Assembly (NCBI GenBank): GCA_021796315.1
Contig: JAJYOH010000117.1
Location: 1-12,022 of the forward strand
Length of the DNA: 12,022 nt
Source: Chloroflexota bacterium
GTDB lineage: Bacteria > Chloroflexota > Anaerolineae > Anaerolineales > Villigracilaceae
Reading direction: 5' to 3'
Shown here piece by piece: positions 6,476 to 12,022 of the stretch. A model generated the notes under the pieces. The model worked only from the letters and a program-made list of their open reading frames with translations. It searched no databases and was not told the origin of the DNA. Position 1 is the stretch's first letter, and each line of letters starts with the position of its first letter. A program made the position numbers and the translations under genes.

Positions 6476-7168
6476 TTACTTTTCCAATCCGTCTGCGATC
6501 CTGACCAGTCCATGTGGATTTTTGATACGGATTTGTTCGCGTCCGGTCTCGACCAGGGCCTGCCGCTCCCATTCGGCCAATACCCGGCTGACGGTGTAAA
6601 GCGTCGTCCCGGACATTTCAGCTACATCCTGTCTTGAAAAGGACAACTCAATTCCCTCTCCAACTTTTTGGCCGGACTGAACTGTCAATCGCAGGAGAAC
6701 GCGAGCGATGCGTTGTTCGACGCGTTCCGTGGCAAGCTCGCGGTAGCGCGCCTGCATTTCCTGGATATAGGATGTCATCAGGTTCATTAAGTCCAGCGAA
6801 ATATATGGCCGGGTTTGGATCATTTCATGCAGGAAAGTGCTCTTGATCGCCAAAGCTGTGCTATTTTCCAAAGCCTGGGCGCTGGCAGGGTAGGTGGCCT
6901 CTGCACGGACAGCCCCGAGTGCGCCGAACATTTGCCAGGGATAGATCGTGCGCAAATTGACCTGCTGGCCGTTTGGGTTGGATTGCATGAGCTTGACCTG
7001 TCCGCTGGTCAGCACGTATAAATAATTTGCCGGGTCCCCTTGAAAGAAGAAAAATTCACCATCTTCCACCGAACGGGACATGCTGTTTTGTGCGATTAAA
7101 GCCAGATCATCATCGGTCGCATTTTTAAAGACGACAACTTGACGCAGCTCCTTTGGTGAGAAATCCAT
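6476..7168 (-). CDS. Crp/Fnr family transcriptional regulator lacking cysteines
   Basis: This 230-aa protein has a cyclic-nucleotide-binding-type sensor domain (about residues 12-120), a long dimerisation helix (about 122-158) and a winged helix-turn-helix (about 170-220). The sensor core is visible as DGEFFFFQGDPANYLYVLTSGQVKL. There is no cysteine anywhere, so it cannot hold the FNR-type iron-sulfur cluster; a haem/NO sensor of the DNR type is a possibility. The recognition helix reads TLYTVSRVL: S194 and R195 are kept, but the usual Glu (E181 of CRP, in ETVSR/ETVGR) is Y191. This predicts half-sites other than TTGAT or TGTGA. It probably controls the downstream nirK unit. The start lacks a Shine-Dalgarno sequence; TAAAAT 6 nt before the ATG suggests a leaderless mRNA. 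The family is certain; the signal is not. Confidence 0.92.
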   Translation of the reverse strand: MDFSPKELRQVVVFKNATDDDLALIAQNSMSRSVEDGEFFFFQGDPANYLYVLTSGQVKLMQSNPNGQQVNLRTIYPWQMFGALGAVRAEATYPASAQALENSTALAIKSTFLHEMIQTRPYISLDLMNLMTSYIQEMQARYRELATERVEQRIARVLLRLTVQSGQKVGEGIELSFSRQDVAEMSGTTLYTVSRVLAEWERQALVETGREQIRIKNPHGLVRIADGLEK

Positions 7169-7174
7169 GGGCAG

Positions 7175-7180
7175 ATTTTA
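7175..7180 (-). promoter_or_regulatory. Candidate -10 box of a leaderless promoter for the Crp/Fnr regulator
   Basis: On the minus strand TGTAAAAT ends 6 nt before the ATG at 7168, which would place the transcript start at the ATG. No Shine-Dalgarno sequence is present. A CTGACA lies 20 nt upstream, too far for a standard -35. Confidence 0.4.
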
Positions 7181-7193
7181 CACCTATAAAAGA

Positions 7194-7205
7194 TGACATT
7201 TGTCA
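7194..7205. promoter_or_regulatory. Palindrome TGACA-N2-TGTCA between the divergent regulator and csoR promoters
   Basis: A perfect 5-bp inverted repeat around TT lies upstream of both divergent promoters. It could bind a dimeric regulator, perhaps the Crp/Fnr protein for autoregulation, but its layout differs from the 6420-6435 site. Short palindromes also arise by chance. Confidence 0.25.
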
Positions 7206-7208
7206 GCC

Positions 7209-7238
7209 TTGACTGGCATCTCTGCTTGTTGGTATTAT
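7209..7238 (+). promoter_or_regulatory. Sigma70-type promoter of the csoR-copZ-copA operon
   Basis: TTGACT (7209-7214) and TATTAT (7233-7238) are separated by 18 nt. This predicts a transcript start near 7245, directly before the C/G-rich operator-like tract, leaving a leader of about 70 nt before csoR. Confidence 0.65.
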
Positions 7239-7245
7239 GTAAGTG

Positions 7246-7271
7246 CCCAACCCCCCTGGGGGGGGGGGGTA
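7246..7271. promoter_or_regulatory. CsoR operator-like C6-T-G12 tract
   Basis: Six C, one T and twelve G, with CCCAA on the left and GGTA on the right, form a GC-rich dyad like known CsoR sites (TACCCC...GGGGTA type). It sits right after the predicted transcript start, where bound repressor would block transcription until Cu(I) releases it. Only the right side carries the GGTA end. The exact length of the G-run is the kind of feature that sequencing can get wrong. Confidence 0.6.
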
Positions 7272-7315
7272 AGGATTATCGGTAATGACGTGTCACGAAA
7301 GAAAAGAGATGCTCT

Positions 7316-7585
7316 ATGGAAAACGATAATACACTGCGACGTTTGAAAACCGTTGAAGGCCACATGCGCGGAGTTATCCGCATGGTGGAGGAGGATGCTT
7401 ATTGCATCGACGTCATTCGCCAGATCCAGGCGATCGAGGCCGCGCTGAACAAAGTCAGCGCGCAGATTTTGGAGAACCATCTGAATTCGTGCGTGATCAC
7501 CGCCATTCGCGGCGAAAACCCCAAAGAGCGTGAACGCGTGCTCAAAGAGATCACCGATGTCTTTGACCAGGCCAACAAAGTCTAA
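7316..7585 (+). CDS. csoR: Copper-sensing transcriptional repressor CsoR
   Basis: This 89-aa all-helical protein belongs to the CsoR/RcnR/FrmR family. The Cu(I) ligand set is complete: C30 in the first long helix (DAYCIDV), and H55 and C59 in NHLNSCV. These correspond to C36, H61 and C65 of the Mycobacterium tuberculosis protein, which favours Cu(I) over the Ni/Co sensor RcnR, the formaldehyde sensor FrmR or the persulfide sensor CstR. Apo-CsoR binds GC-rich operators and lets go when Cu(I) binds. An operator-like C6-T-G12 tract lies about 45 bp upstream, so autoregulation is expected. The AAGAG-type ribosome binding site is weak. It is the first gene of an operon with copZ (50-bp gap) and copA. 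Confidence 0.93.
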   Translation: MENDNTLRRLKTVEGHMRGVIRMVEEDAYCIDVIRQIQAIEAALNKVSAQILENHLNSCVITAIRGENPKERERVLKEITDVFDQANKV

Positions 7586-7635
7586 GCATAAGACTTCCGA
7601 AGTCTGGCGAGACCATTTCATAAAAGGAGTTTCAA

Positions 7636-7854
7636 ATGACCACCGTAACTTATTCCGTCCCTGCAATTCATTGCATGCACTGCACTCACACCATCGAGAC
7701 CGAAGTTGCCGAGCTGCAAGGTGTCCAGTCTGTGAAAGCGGATGAAGCCACCAAGAAAGTTGTAATTACTTTCGATGCGCCCGCCGACGAAACCAAGATC
7801 AAGGCTCTGTTGACTGAGATCAATTATCCCGCCGCCGGGCTGATTACCCTGTAG
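7636..7854 (+). CDS. copZ: Copper chaperone CopZ-like HMA protein
   Basis: This 72-aa single heavy-metal-associated (HMA) domain should carry Cu(I) in the cytoplasm to the CopA ATPase. The metal site is IHCMHC, with C13 and C16. Isoleucine replaces the usual Met of MxCxxC, and two His flank the cysteines, a variation seen in some chaperones that could tune metal affinity. The beta-alpha-beta-beta-alpha-beta order is visible (strand 3-9, helix 14-27, GVQSVKAD, VVITFDA, helix 51-64). A strong AAGGAG lies 7 nt before the ATG. It sits between csoR and copA, which fixes its role well. Copper is by far the likeliest metal. Confidence 0.9.
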   Translation: MTTVTYSVPAIHCMHCTHTIETEVAELQGVQSVKADEATKKVVITFDAPADETKIKALLTEINYPAAGLITL

Positions 7855-7861
7855 GTTTAAC

Positions 7862-7889
7862 GGATTACGTATCACGCAGTACGTAATCC
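7862..7889. repeat. Perfect 10-bp inverted repeat between copZ and copA
   Basis: GGATTACGTA (7862-7871) and TACGTAATCC (7880-7889) flank an 8-nt spacer. It fills most of the 61-bp copZ-copA gap. No U-run follows, so it is not a clear terminator. It could be an mRNA stabilising or processing hairpin, partial attenuator or a small dispersed repeat. Confidence 0.6.
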
Positions 7890-7915
7890 ATATTTGTATT
7901 GCGTAAGGAAATTTC

Positions 7916-10405
7916 ATGACTGATACCAAGCAATTAACTCTCCCAATCACTGGCATGACCTGCGCCAATTGTGTCGCCACGGTCGAGCGCAATTTGAAGA
8001 AAGTCAATGGCGTTGAAATCGCCGTTGTCAACCTTTCATCGGAACGCGCCACCGTGCAGTTTGATCCGTCGCTGTCGGCTTTGCCCGACCTGATCGCCCG
8101 CGTCGAACGCGCCGGATATGGTGTTGCCACCGGTGAAGCGGATCTTGTCATCAAGCGTCTCGCGGACGATAACGATGCACGCCGTCTCGAAAAAGCGCTC
8201 GCCAAACTCGACGGCGTTCTCGAGGCACAGGTCACATTCACAACCGAGAAGGCGCGCGTCAAGTATGTGCCGACTGTGGTGAGTCAGGCCGAGATAAGGG
8301 AAGCCGTTTCCAAGTCCGGGTTCGAGGCGTTGGAGATGGGTGGCGATGCCGAAGACGCGGAAGCCGAGGCGCGTCAGCATGAAATCGATACTCAACGGTT
8401 CTTGTTGATCGTCGGTTTGATTTTCACCGTGCCGCTGTTCCTTCTTTCCATGGCGCACGATTTTGAAATCCTGCCGATGGAGTGGTTTCCTGGCAATTCC
8501 ATCAAGTACATCATGTGGGCGCTGGCCACGCCGGTGCAATTTTATGCGGGCTGGCAATATTATGTCGGCGCATACAAATCCTTGCGTAACAATTCGGCCA
8601 ACATGGATGTGCTGATCGCGATGGGTTCATCGGTCGCGTATTTCTATTCGATCTTCGTCGTGTTCGGTTTCATCTCCGGCCACGTTTATTTTGAAACTGC
8701 TGCGGTCATCATCACGTTGATCCGGCTTGGAAAATTTTTGGAAGCGCGCGCAAAAGGCCGCACGTCCGAAGCGATCAAGAAATTAATGGGATTGCGCGCA
8801 AAGACCGCGCGCGTCGTTCGCGCCGGACTTGAAACGGAAGTGCCCGTGGACGAAGTTCGCGTGGGCGACGTGGTTCTCGTTAAACCCGGCGAAAAGATTG
8901 CGGTGGATGGCGTGGTCATCGAAGGCCGTTCCGCTGTGGATGAAGCAATGCTGACCGGTGAATCGATGCCGGTTGAAAAGGGTCCCGGCGACGGGGTGAT
9001 CGGCGCGACGCTCAATAAACTTGGTTTGTTGAAATTCGAAGCGACGAAGGTCGGCAAGGAAACTGCACTGGCGCAGATCGTCCGGTTGGTGGAGGATGCG
9101 CAAGGCAGCAAGGCGCCCATCCAAAAACTGGCGGATCAGGTCTCTGCGACTTTTGTCCCGGCGGTGATTGGGATTGCTGCGCTTACGTTCCTGATCTGGT
9201 ATTTTGTTGTGCCGCTGGTGTTTCCCAATTATCAATTCACCGATTCTCAATTCACTAACGCGTTGATCAATATGGTCGCAGTGCTGGTGATCGCCTGTCC
9301 GTGTGCGATGGGGCTTGCCACGCCGACGGCTGTCATGGTCGGTTCCGGCAAGGGCGCTGAAAATGGCGTGTTGTTCAAGAGCAGCGAAGCGCTGGAGCGC
9401 GCCGGAAATATCTCGATTGTCGTGCTGGATAAAACCGGAACGATCACGAAAGGTCAACCGGCTGTTACAGACATTGTTGTTAGCAGGCAGTCTTCAGTAA
9501 AGAACGATGAGTTGTTGCGATTGGCTGCATCCGTCGAAAAGGGCAGTGAACATCCGCTTGGCGAAGCCATCTGGGCGGAAGCCACAACTCGCGGATTGAG
9601 TTTAGCGGAAGCAGCCGGGTTCAAGGCTGAGCCTGGAAACGGCGTGCAGGCCGAAGTCGAGGGACGAAGCGTGGCTGTTGGAAACGTCCGCATGATGAAC
9701 GCGCGCGGATTTGCCATGAACGGACTCGAATCCGAAGTCGAGCGTTTGCAGTCTGAAGCCAAGACCGCCATGCTGGTTGCGGTCGATGGAAAAGTGGAAG
9801 GCATTATTGCGGTGGCCGACACCTTGAAGGAAGGCTCGAAGGAAGCGATTGCCGAATTGCATCGCATGGGACTCAAGGTTGCGATGATCACCGGCGATAA
9901 TCAAAAAACTGCTGATGCAATTGCGAAGCAGGTTGGGATTGATATGGTCCTGGCCGAAGTTCTGCCGGAAGGAAAATCTTCTGAGGTTAAAAAGTTGCAG
10001 GTTGGAAAGTTGGAAAGCTCGAAAACTGGCGAACCTTCAAACCTTCAAACTTTCAAACTTTCAAACATCGTTGCAATGGTGGGCGATGGCGTGAACGACG
10101 CGCCGGCGCTGGCCCAAGCCGACGTTGGCATCGCGATCGGGACTGGGACAGATGTTGCCATGGCTGCCGCGCCTGTCACCTTGATGAGCGGCGATCTGCG
10201 CGGTGTGGCGCGCGCCATTTCACTTTCGCGCAAGACGCTGGGCACCATTAAACAAAATTTGTTCTGGGCGTTTTTCTATAACGTGATTTTGATCCCGGCG
10301 GCTGCTCTCGGATTTTTGAACCCGATGCTGGCTGCAGGCGCAATGGCCTTTAGCAGTATTTTTGTGGTGAGCAACAGCTTGAGATTGCGAAGTGCGAAAG
10401 TCTAA
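7916..10405 (+). CDS. copA: Cu(+)-exporting P1B-type ATPase CopA
   Basis: This 829-aa membrane pump should export Cu(I) at the cost of ATP. Domain order: HMA1 (about 7-70, GMTCANC with C16 and C19); HMA2-like (about 76-140) with no CxxC; eight predicted membrane helices; actuator loop TGES (347-350); CPC in helix 6 (461-463); phosphorylation D505 in DKTGT; HP (546-547); GDGVND (723-728). Y788-N789 (YN) in helix 7 and M810..S813-S814 (MxxSS) in helix 8 are the Cu(I)-specific (P1B-1) marks. About 20 residues (696-718) just before GDGVND come from a repeat-rich insertion (10001-10067) but keep the frame. AAGGA lies about 8 nt before the ATG. It is the last gene before a strong terminator. It may export surplus copper or supply extracytoplasmic copper proteins such as NirK; the latter is an inference. 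Confidence 0.96.
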   Translation: MTDTKQLTLPITGMTCANCVATVERNLKKVNGVEIAVVNLSSERATVQFDPSLSALPDLIARVERAGYGVATGEADLVIKRLADDNDARRLEKALAKLDGVLEAQVTFTTEKARVKYVPTVVSQAEIREAVSKSGFEALEMGGDAEDAEAEARQHEIDTQRFLLIVGLIFTVPLFLLSMAHDFEILPMEWFPGNSIKYIMWALATPVQFYAGWQYYVGAYKSLRNNSANMDVLIAMGSSVAYFYSIFVVFGFISGHVYFETAAVIITLIRLGKFLEARAKGRTSEAIKKLMGLRAKTARVVRAGLETEVPVDEVRVGDVVLVKPGEKIAVDGVVIEGRSAVDEAMLTGESMPVEKGPGDGVIGATLNKLGLLKFEATKVGKETALAQIVRLVEDAQGSKAPIQKLADQVSATFVPAVIGIAALTFLIWYFVVPLVFPNYQFTDSQFTNALINMVAVLVIACPCAMGLATPTAVMVGSGKGAENGVLFKSSEALERAGNISIVVLDKTGTITKGQPAVTDIVVSRQSSVKNDELLRLAASVEKGSEHPLGEAIWAEATTRGLSLAEAAGFKAEPGNGVQAEVEGRSVAVGNVRMMNARGFAMNGLESEVERLQSEAKTAMLVAVDGKVEGIIAVADTLKEGSKEAIAELHRMGLKVAMITGDNQKTADAIAKQVGIDMVLAEVLPEGKSSEVKKLQVGKLESSKTGEPSNLQTFKLSNIVAMVGDGVNDAPALAQADVGIAIGTGTDVAMAAAPVTLMSGDLRGVARAISLSRKTLGTIKQNLFWAFFYNVILIPAAALGFLNPMLAAGAMAFSSIFVVSNSLRLRSAKV
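10001..10067. repeat. Octamer-repeat palindromic insertion inside copA
   Basis: Two GTTGGAAA units (10001-10016) are followed after a spacer by four octamers of the type TTCAAACY (10036-10067, the last ending in A). The bases 10001-10017 pair with 10050-10066 at 15 of 17 positions plus two G-U wobbles, so the whole forms an imperfect hairpin. It encodes extra residues between [13 protein letters not shown] and [12 protein letters not shown] that CopA proteins usually lack. Confidence 0.7.
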
Positions 10406-10416
10406 TTCCTTTACAT

Positions 10417-10461
10417 TTACAGGTCATGCAGATTTATTTCTACATGGCCTGTAATTTTTTT
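10417..10461 (+). terminator. Rho-independent terminator of csoR-copZ-copA
   Basis: TTACAGGTCATG (10417-10428) pairs with CATGGCCTGTAA (10443-10454) over 12 bp with one G-U pair, around a 14-nt loop, followed directly by seven T. It lies 11 bp after the copA stop, so the next gene probably has its own promoter or relies on read-through. Confidence 0.9.
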
Positions 10462-10498
10462 GATGAAACTTGATTCCACACATCTAATATGAGGCAGA

Positions 10499-11713
10499 AT
10501 GTCATCCAAAAATCAGAAATCGACAATTGACCCGGTTGTCATCATCATGTTCGGCGTGGTGTTTTTGGCAATTTCTTTTGCGCTGCTCTTGTTCCAATCG
10601 CAAGGCGCCAACGGGATTGCAATTGCATCCGGTTCCAGCACGTGGGGACAAATTGTAGTGGCGTTTGTCACCGGAATTACCACAGGCGGTCTAAGCTGTC
10701 TCGCAGTGCAGGGCGGCCTGCTGGCCAGTTCGCTGGCCCATCAGATCGAACAGGATTATATTGCAAGCGTGCCGCAGACTCACAAAAGAAAACAGGCAGC
10801 GGCTCAACGCACGAGTTCGGCTCTTCCCATCATTCTTTTCCTTGCCGCAAAATTGGCTACATATACTTTGCTTGGCGCGCTGCTCGGATGGCTTGGTTCA
10901 TATCTCAGCCTCAGCCCGATGACGCGCGCCATGTTGATGATCGCCATCGGCATCTTCATGGTGGGTAATGCGCTGCGTATGTTCAATGTGCATCCCATCT
11001 TCCGTTATTTTTCGATTGAACCGCCCAAGTTCATCACGCGTTACATCCGCAAAACTGCCAAAGGCACGGACACTTTTACGCCTCTCTTTCTCGGCGCCCT
11101 GACTGTCTTCATTCCCTGCGGCGTGACCCAGGCGATGATGGCGACTGCGCTTGGAACCGGCAGCGCCGTGATGGGCGCGGCGTTAATGTTCGCATTTATT
11201 CTTGGGACAAGCCCGGTCTTTTTCATCGTTGCTTATCTTGCGACTGAACTTGGCGCAAAGCTTGAGAAATTCTTCATGCGATTCGTCGCCGTGGTCGTTT
11301 TGGTTTTGGGATTCGTGACCATCAACGGCGGACTCAATTTGCTGGGTTCGCCATTCTCGTTCAACAACCTGACCCGGGGTGTGCTCCCGTCATCCAGCAG
11401 CGTGTCGGCGCCTGACTCGTCATCCGCCCGGGCGTCAGCGCCCAACGGCCAGCTCACTCTCAACGTTCAGGGAGATGGATATTTCCCTCAAACATTGAAG
11501 GCTCCGGCCAATATCTCTCTGACTTTAAATCTCATCACCAATCAAACCTATTCCTGCGCGCGTGATTTTGTCATTCCGGCGCTGAACTACTACAAACTCC
11601 TTCCCGCGACCGGATCAGAGCAGGTGACCATTCCGCCCCAACCGGCCGGCACAAAATTATTTTTCACCTGCTCGATGGGCATGTATACCGGTCAGATCGT
11701 TTTTGACAACTAA
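10499..11713 (+). CDS. TauE/SafE-like membrane protein fused to a C-terminal cupredoxin-like domain
   Basis: This 404-aa protein has six or seven predicted membrane helices (about 13-33, 51-78, 109-135, 141-160, 194-218, 222-249, 258-280). It carries the paired motifs GGLSCLAVQGG (C67) and IPCGVTQAMM (C207) of the DsbD/TauE/SafE-like group usually labelled sulfite exporter. A Ser/Ala/Pro-rich linker (295-316) joins a cupredoxin-like domain (about 317-404), with likely metal residues C353 (TYSCARDF) and C391, M393, M395 (TCSMGMYTG). Related proteins often have an HMA domain fused too; here the HMA is the next gene, 11 bp on. Together with the copper operon upstream, this favours copper or thiol transfer across the membrane, not sulfite export. 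GAGG lies 5 nt before the ATG. The architecture is clear; the exact function is not. Confidence 0.85.
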   Translation: MSSKNQKSTIDPVVIIMFGVVFLAISFALLLFQSQGANGIAIASGSSTWGQIVVAFVTGITTGGLSCLAVQGGLLASSLAHQIEQDYIASVPQTHKRKQAAAQRTSSALPIILFLAAKLATYTLLGALLGWLGSYLSLSPMTRAMLMIAIGIFMVGNALRMFNVHPIFRYFSIEPPKFITRYIRKTAKGTDTFTPLFLGALTVFIPCGVTQAMMATALGTGSAVMGAALMFAFILGTSPVFFIVAYLATELGAKLEKFFMRFVAVVVLVLGFVTINGGLNLLGSPFSFNNLTRGVLPSSSSVSAPDSSSARASAPNGQLTLNVQGDGYFPQTLKAPANISLTLNLITNQTYSCARDFVIPALNYYKLLPATGSEQVTIPPQPAGTKLFFTCSMGMYTGQIVFDN

Positions 11714-11724
11714 AGGATTCGAAT

Positions 11725-11937
11725 ATGATCAGGAAAACTTTTAACGTCCCCGATATGCACTGTAGCAATTGTTCGATGAAATTGGAAAGCATCGAAGATG
11801 ATTTGCCCGGCATCAAGGAAATCAATGCCAGTTATCATAGACAGCAAATGGTCGTCGAGTTCGACGAATCCAAACTTACGGAAGCTGATATTATTGCGGC
11901 GGCACAGGAAAAAGGCTATCAGGCCATCCCGGTCTAA
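11725..11937 (+). CDS. Small HMA-domain copper chaperone
   Basis: This 70-aa single HMA domain has a canonical MHCSNC metal site (C13 and C16) and the usual beta-alpha-beta-beta-alpha-beta order, ending in EKGYQAIPV. It should bind Cu(I) in the cytoplasm. It differs from copZ in this window (copZ has IHCMHC), so the locus holds two separate chaperones. It follows the TauE/SafE-cupredoxin gene by 11 bp, with an AAAGGA ribosome binding site about 8 nt before the ATG, so the two are co-expressed. In relatives this domain is fused to the same membrane protein, which suggests that it serves that protein and not CopA. The metal assignment is by family and context. Confidence 0.9.
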   Translation: MIRKTFNVPDMHCSNCSMKLESIEDDLPGIKEINASYHRQQMVVEFDESKLTEADIIAAAQEKGYQAIPV

Positions 11938-11958
11938 TAAATTCCAGGGAAGAATCAT

Positions 11959-11983
11959 CTCAAGCCGCCGTCGGCGGCCTGAG
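11959..11983 (+). terminator. Hairpin after the HMA gene, terminator-like and related to the REP-like element
   Basis: CTCA-A-GCCGCC and GGCGGC-C-TGAG form a 10-bp stem with one A-C mismatch and a GTC loop, followed by GTGTTTAAATT. The T-stretch is weak. The 14 bases CTCAAGCCGCCGTC are identical to the minus strand of 4603-4616, so it may be a member of a dispersed repeat family placed at operon ends. Confidence 0.5.
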
Positions 11984-11996
11984 TGTTTAAATTAAG

Positions 11997-12002
11997 TATA
12001 AT
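11997..12002 (+). promoter_or_regulatory. Candidate -10 box for a gene beyond the window
   Basis: A perfect TATAAT lies in the last 30 bases, but no -35 is recognisable because the GC-rich hairpin is in that position. No start codon is visible downstream within the window. Confidence 0.3.
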
Positions 12003-12022
12003 AGGCTGGATTACCGCCATTT

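Noticed and set aside
6163..6513. 116-aa minus-strand frame spanning the regulator-nirK gap
   Set aside because: It overlaps the end of the Crp/Fnr gene and its composition resembles no family; the DUF1858-like frame over the same bases gives a recognisable protein.
7235..7666. 143-aa minus-strand frame over csoR
   Set aside because: Antisense to csoR and runs through the operator-like G-tract; no recognisable domain.
7618..8262. 214-aa minus-strand frame over copZ and the copA start
   Set aside because: Antisense to two clear copper genes and shows no domain; typical shadow of a GC-rich coding frame.
8783..9457. 224-aa minus-strand frame inside copA
   Set aside because: Arg/His-rich antisense shadow of the ATPase coding sequence.
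10036..10067. Short direct repeats considered as a CRISPR remnant
   Set aside because: Units are contiguous octamers without spacers and lie in a coding region.
10460..10488. Possible promoter TTGATG-N17-TCTAAT before the TauE/SafE-like gene
   Set aside because: It overlaps the terminator U-run and would put the transcript start on the GAGG ribosome binding site, so it is unlikely to be right.

Overview
The window looks like a chromosomal stretch of a Chloroflexota bacterium, most likely class Anaerolineae. This is an inference from a YabN-type methylase-MazG fusion, extracytoplasmic lipoproteins with Thr/Pro-rich linkers, a cupredoxin-fused NirK lipoprotein and the TauE/SafE-cupredoxin copper module. 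No rRNA, tRNA, CRISPR array or transposase was seen.

Left part (1-4471): the 3' part of a methylase-MazG gene enters on the + strand. It converges on a four-gene minus-strand cluster, read right to left: a membrane-anchored SGNH-like protein, a small putative lipoprotein (4-bp ATGA overlap), an unrecognised 310-aa protein with possible PH-like folds, and a beta-carbonic anhydrase. A 236-bp gap (4472-4707) holds a promoter-like TATAAT only 7 nt from the SGNH start codon, a REP-like pair of GC-rich hairpins, and a strong terminator for nirK.

Middle (4708-7168, minus strand): a nitrite-reduction unit. A cysteine-free Crp/Fnr regulator with its own terminator is followed by a short Cys-rich DUF1858-like gene, easily overlooked and carrying an apparent one-base frameshift, and then by nirK, a lipoprotein with a cupredoxin domain fused to an AniA-like copper nitrite reductase with all copper ligands present. 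A TTTGCG-N4-CGCAAA palindrome lies about 41.5 bp upstream of the inferred start site of the DUF1858-like/nirK unit, the classic position for a Crp/Fnr activator.

Right part (7169-12022, + strand): copper homeostasis, divergent from the nitrite unit. A sigma70-type promoter and a C6-T-G12 operator-like tract precede csoR, copZ and copA, closed by a textbook terminator. A second unit encodes a TauE/SafE-like membrane protein with a C-terminal cupredoxin-like domain plus a small HMA metallochaperone, ending in a hairpin related to the REP-like element. Copper sensing, export and handling thus sit back-to-back with a copper-dependent nitrite reductase, suggesting co-management of copper supply and nitrite/NO metabolism. 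That functional link is an inference.
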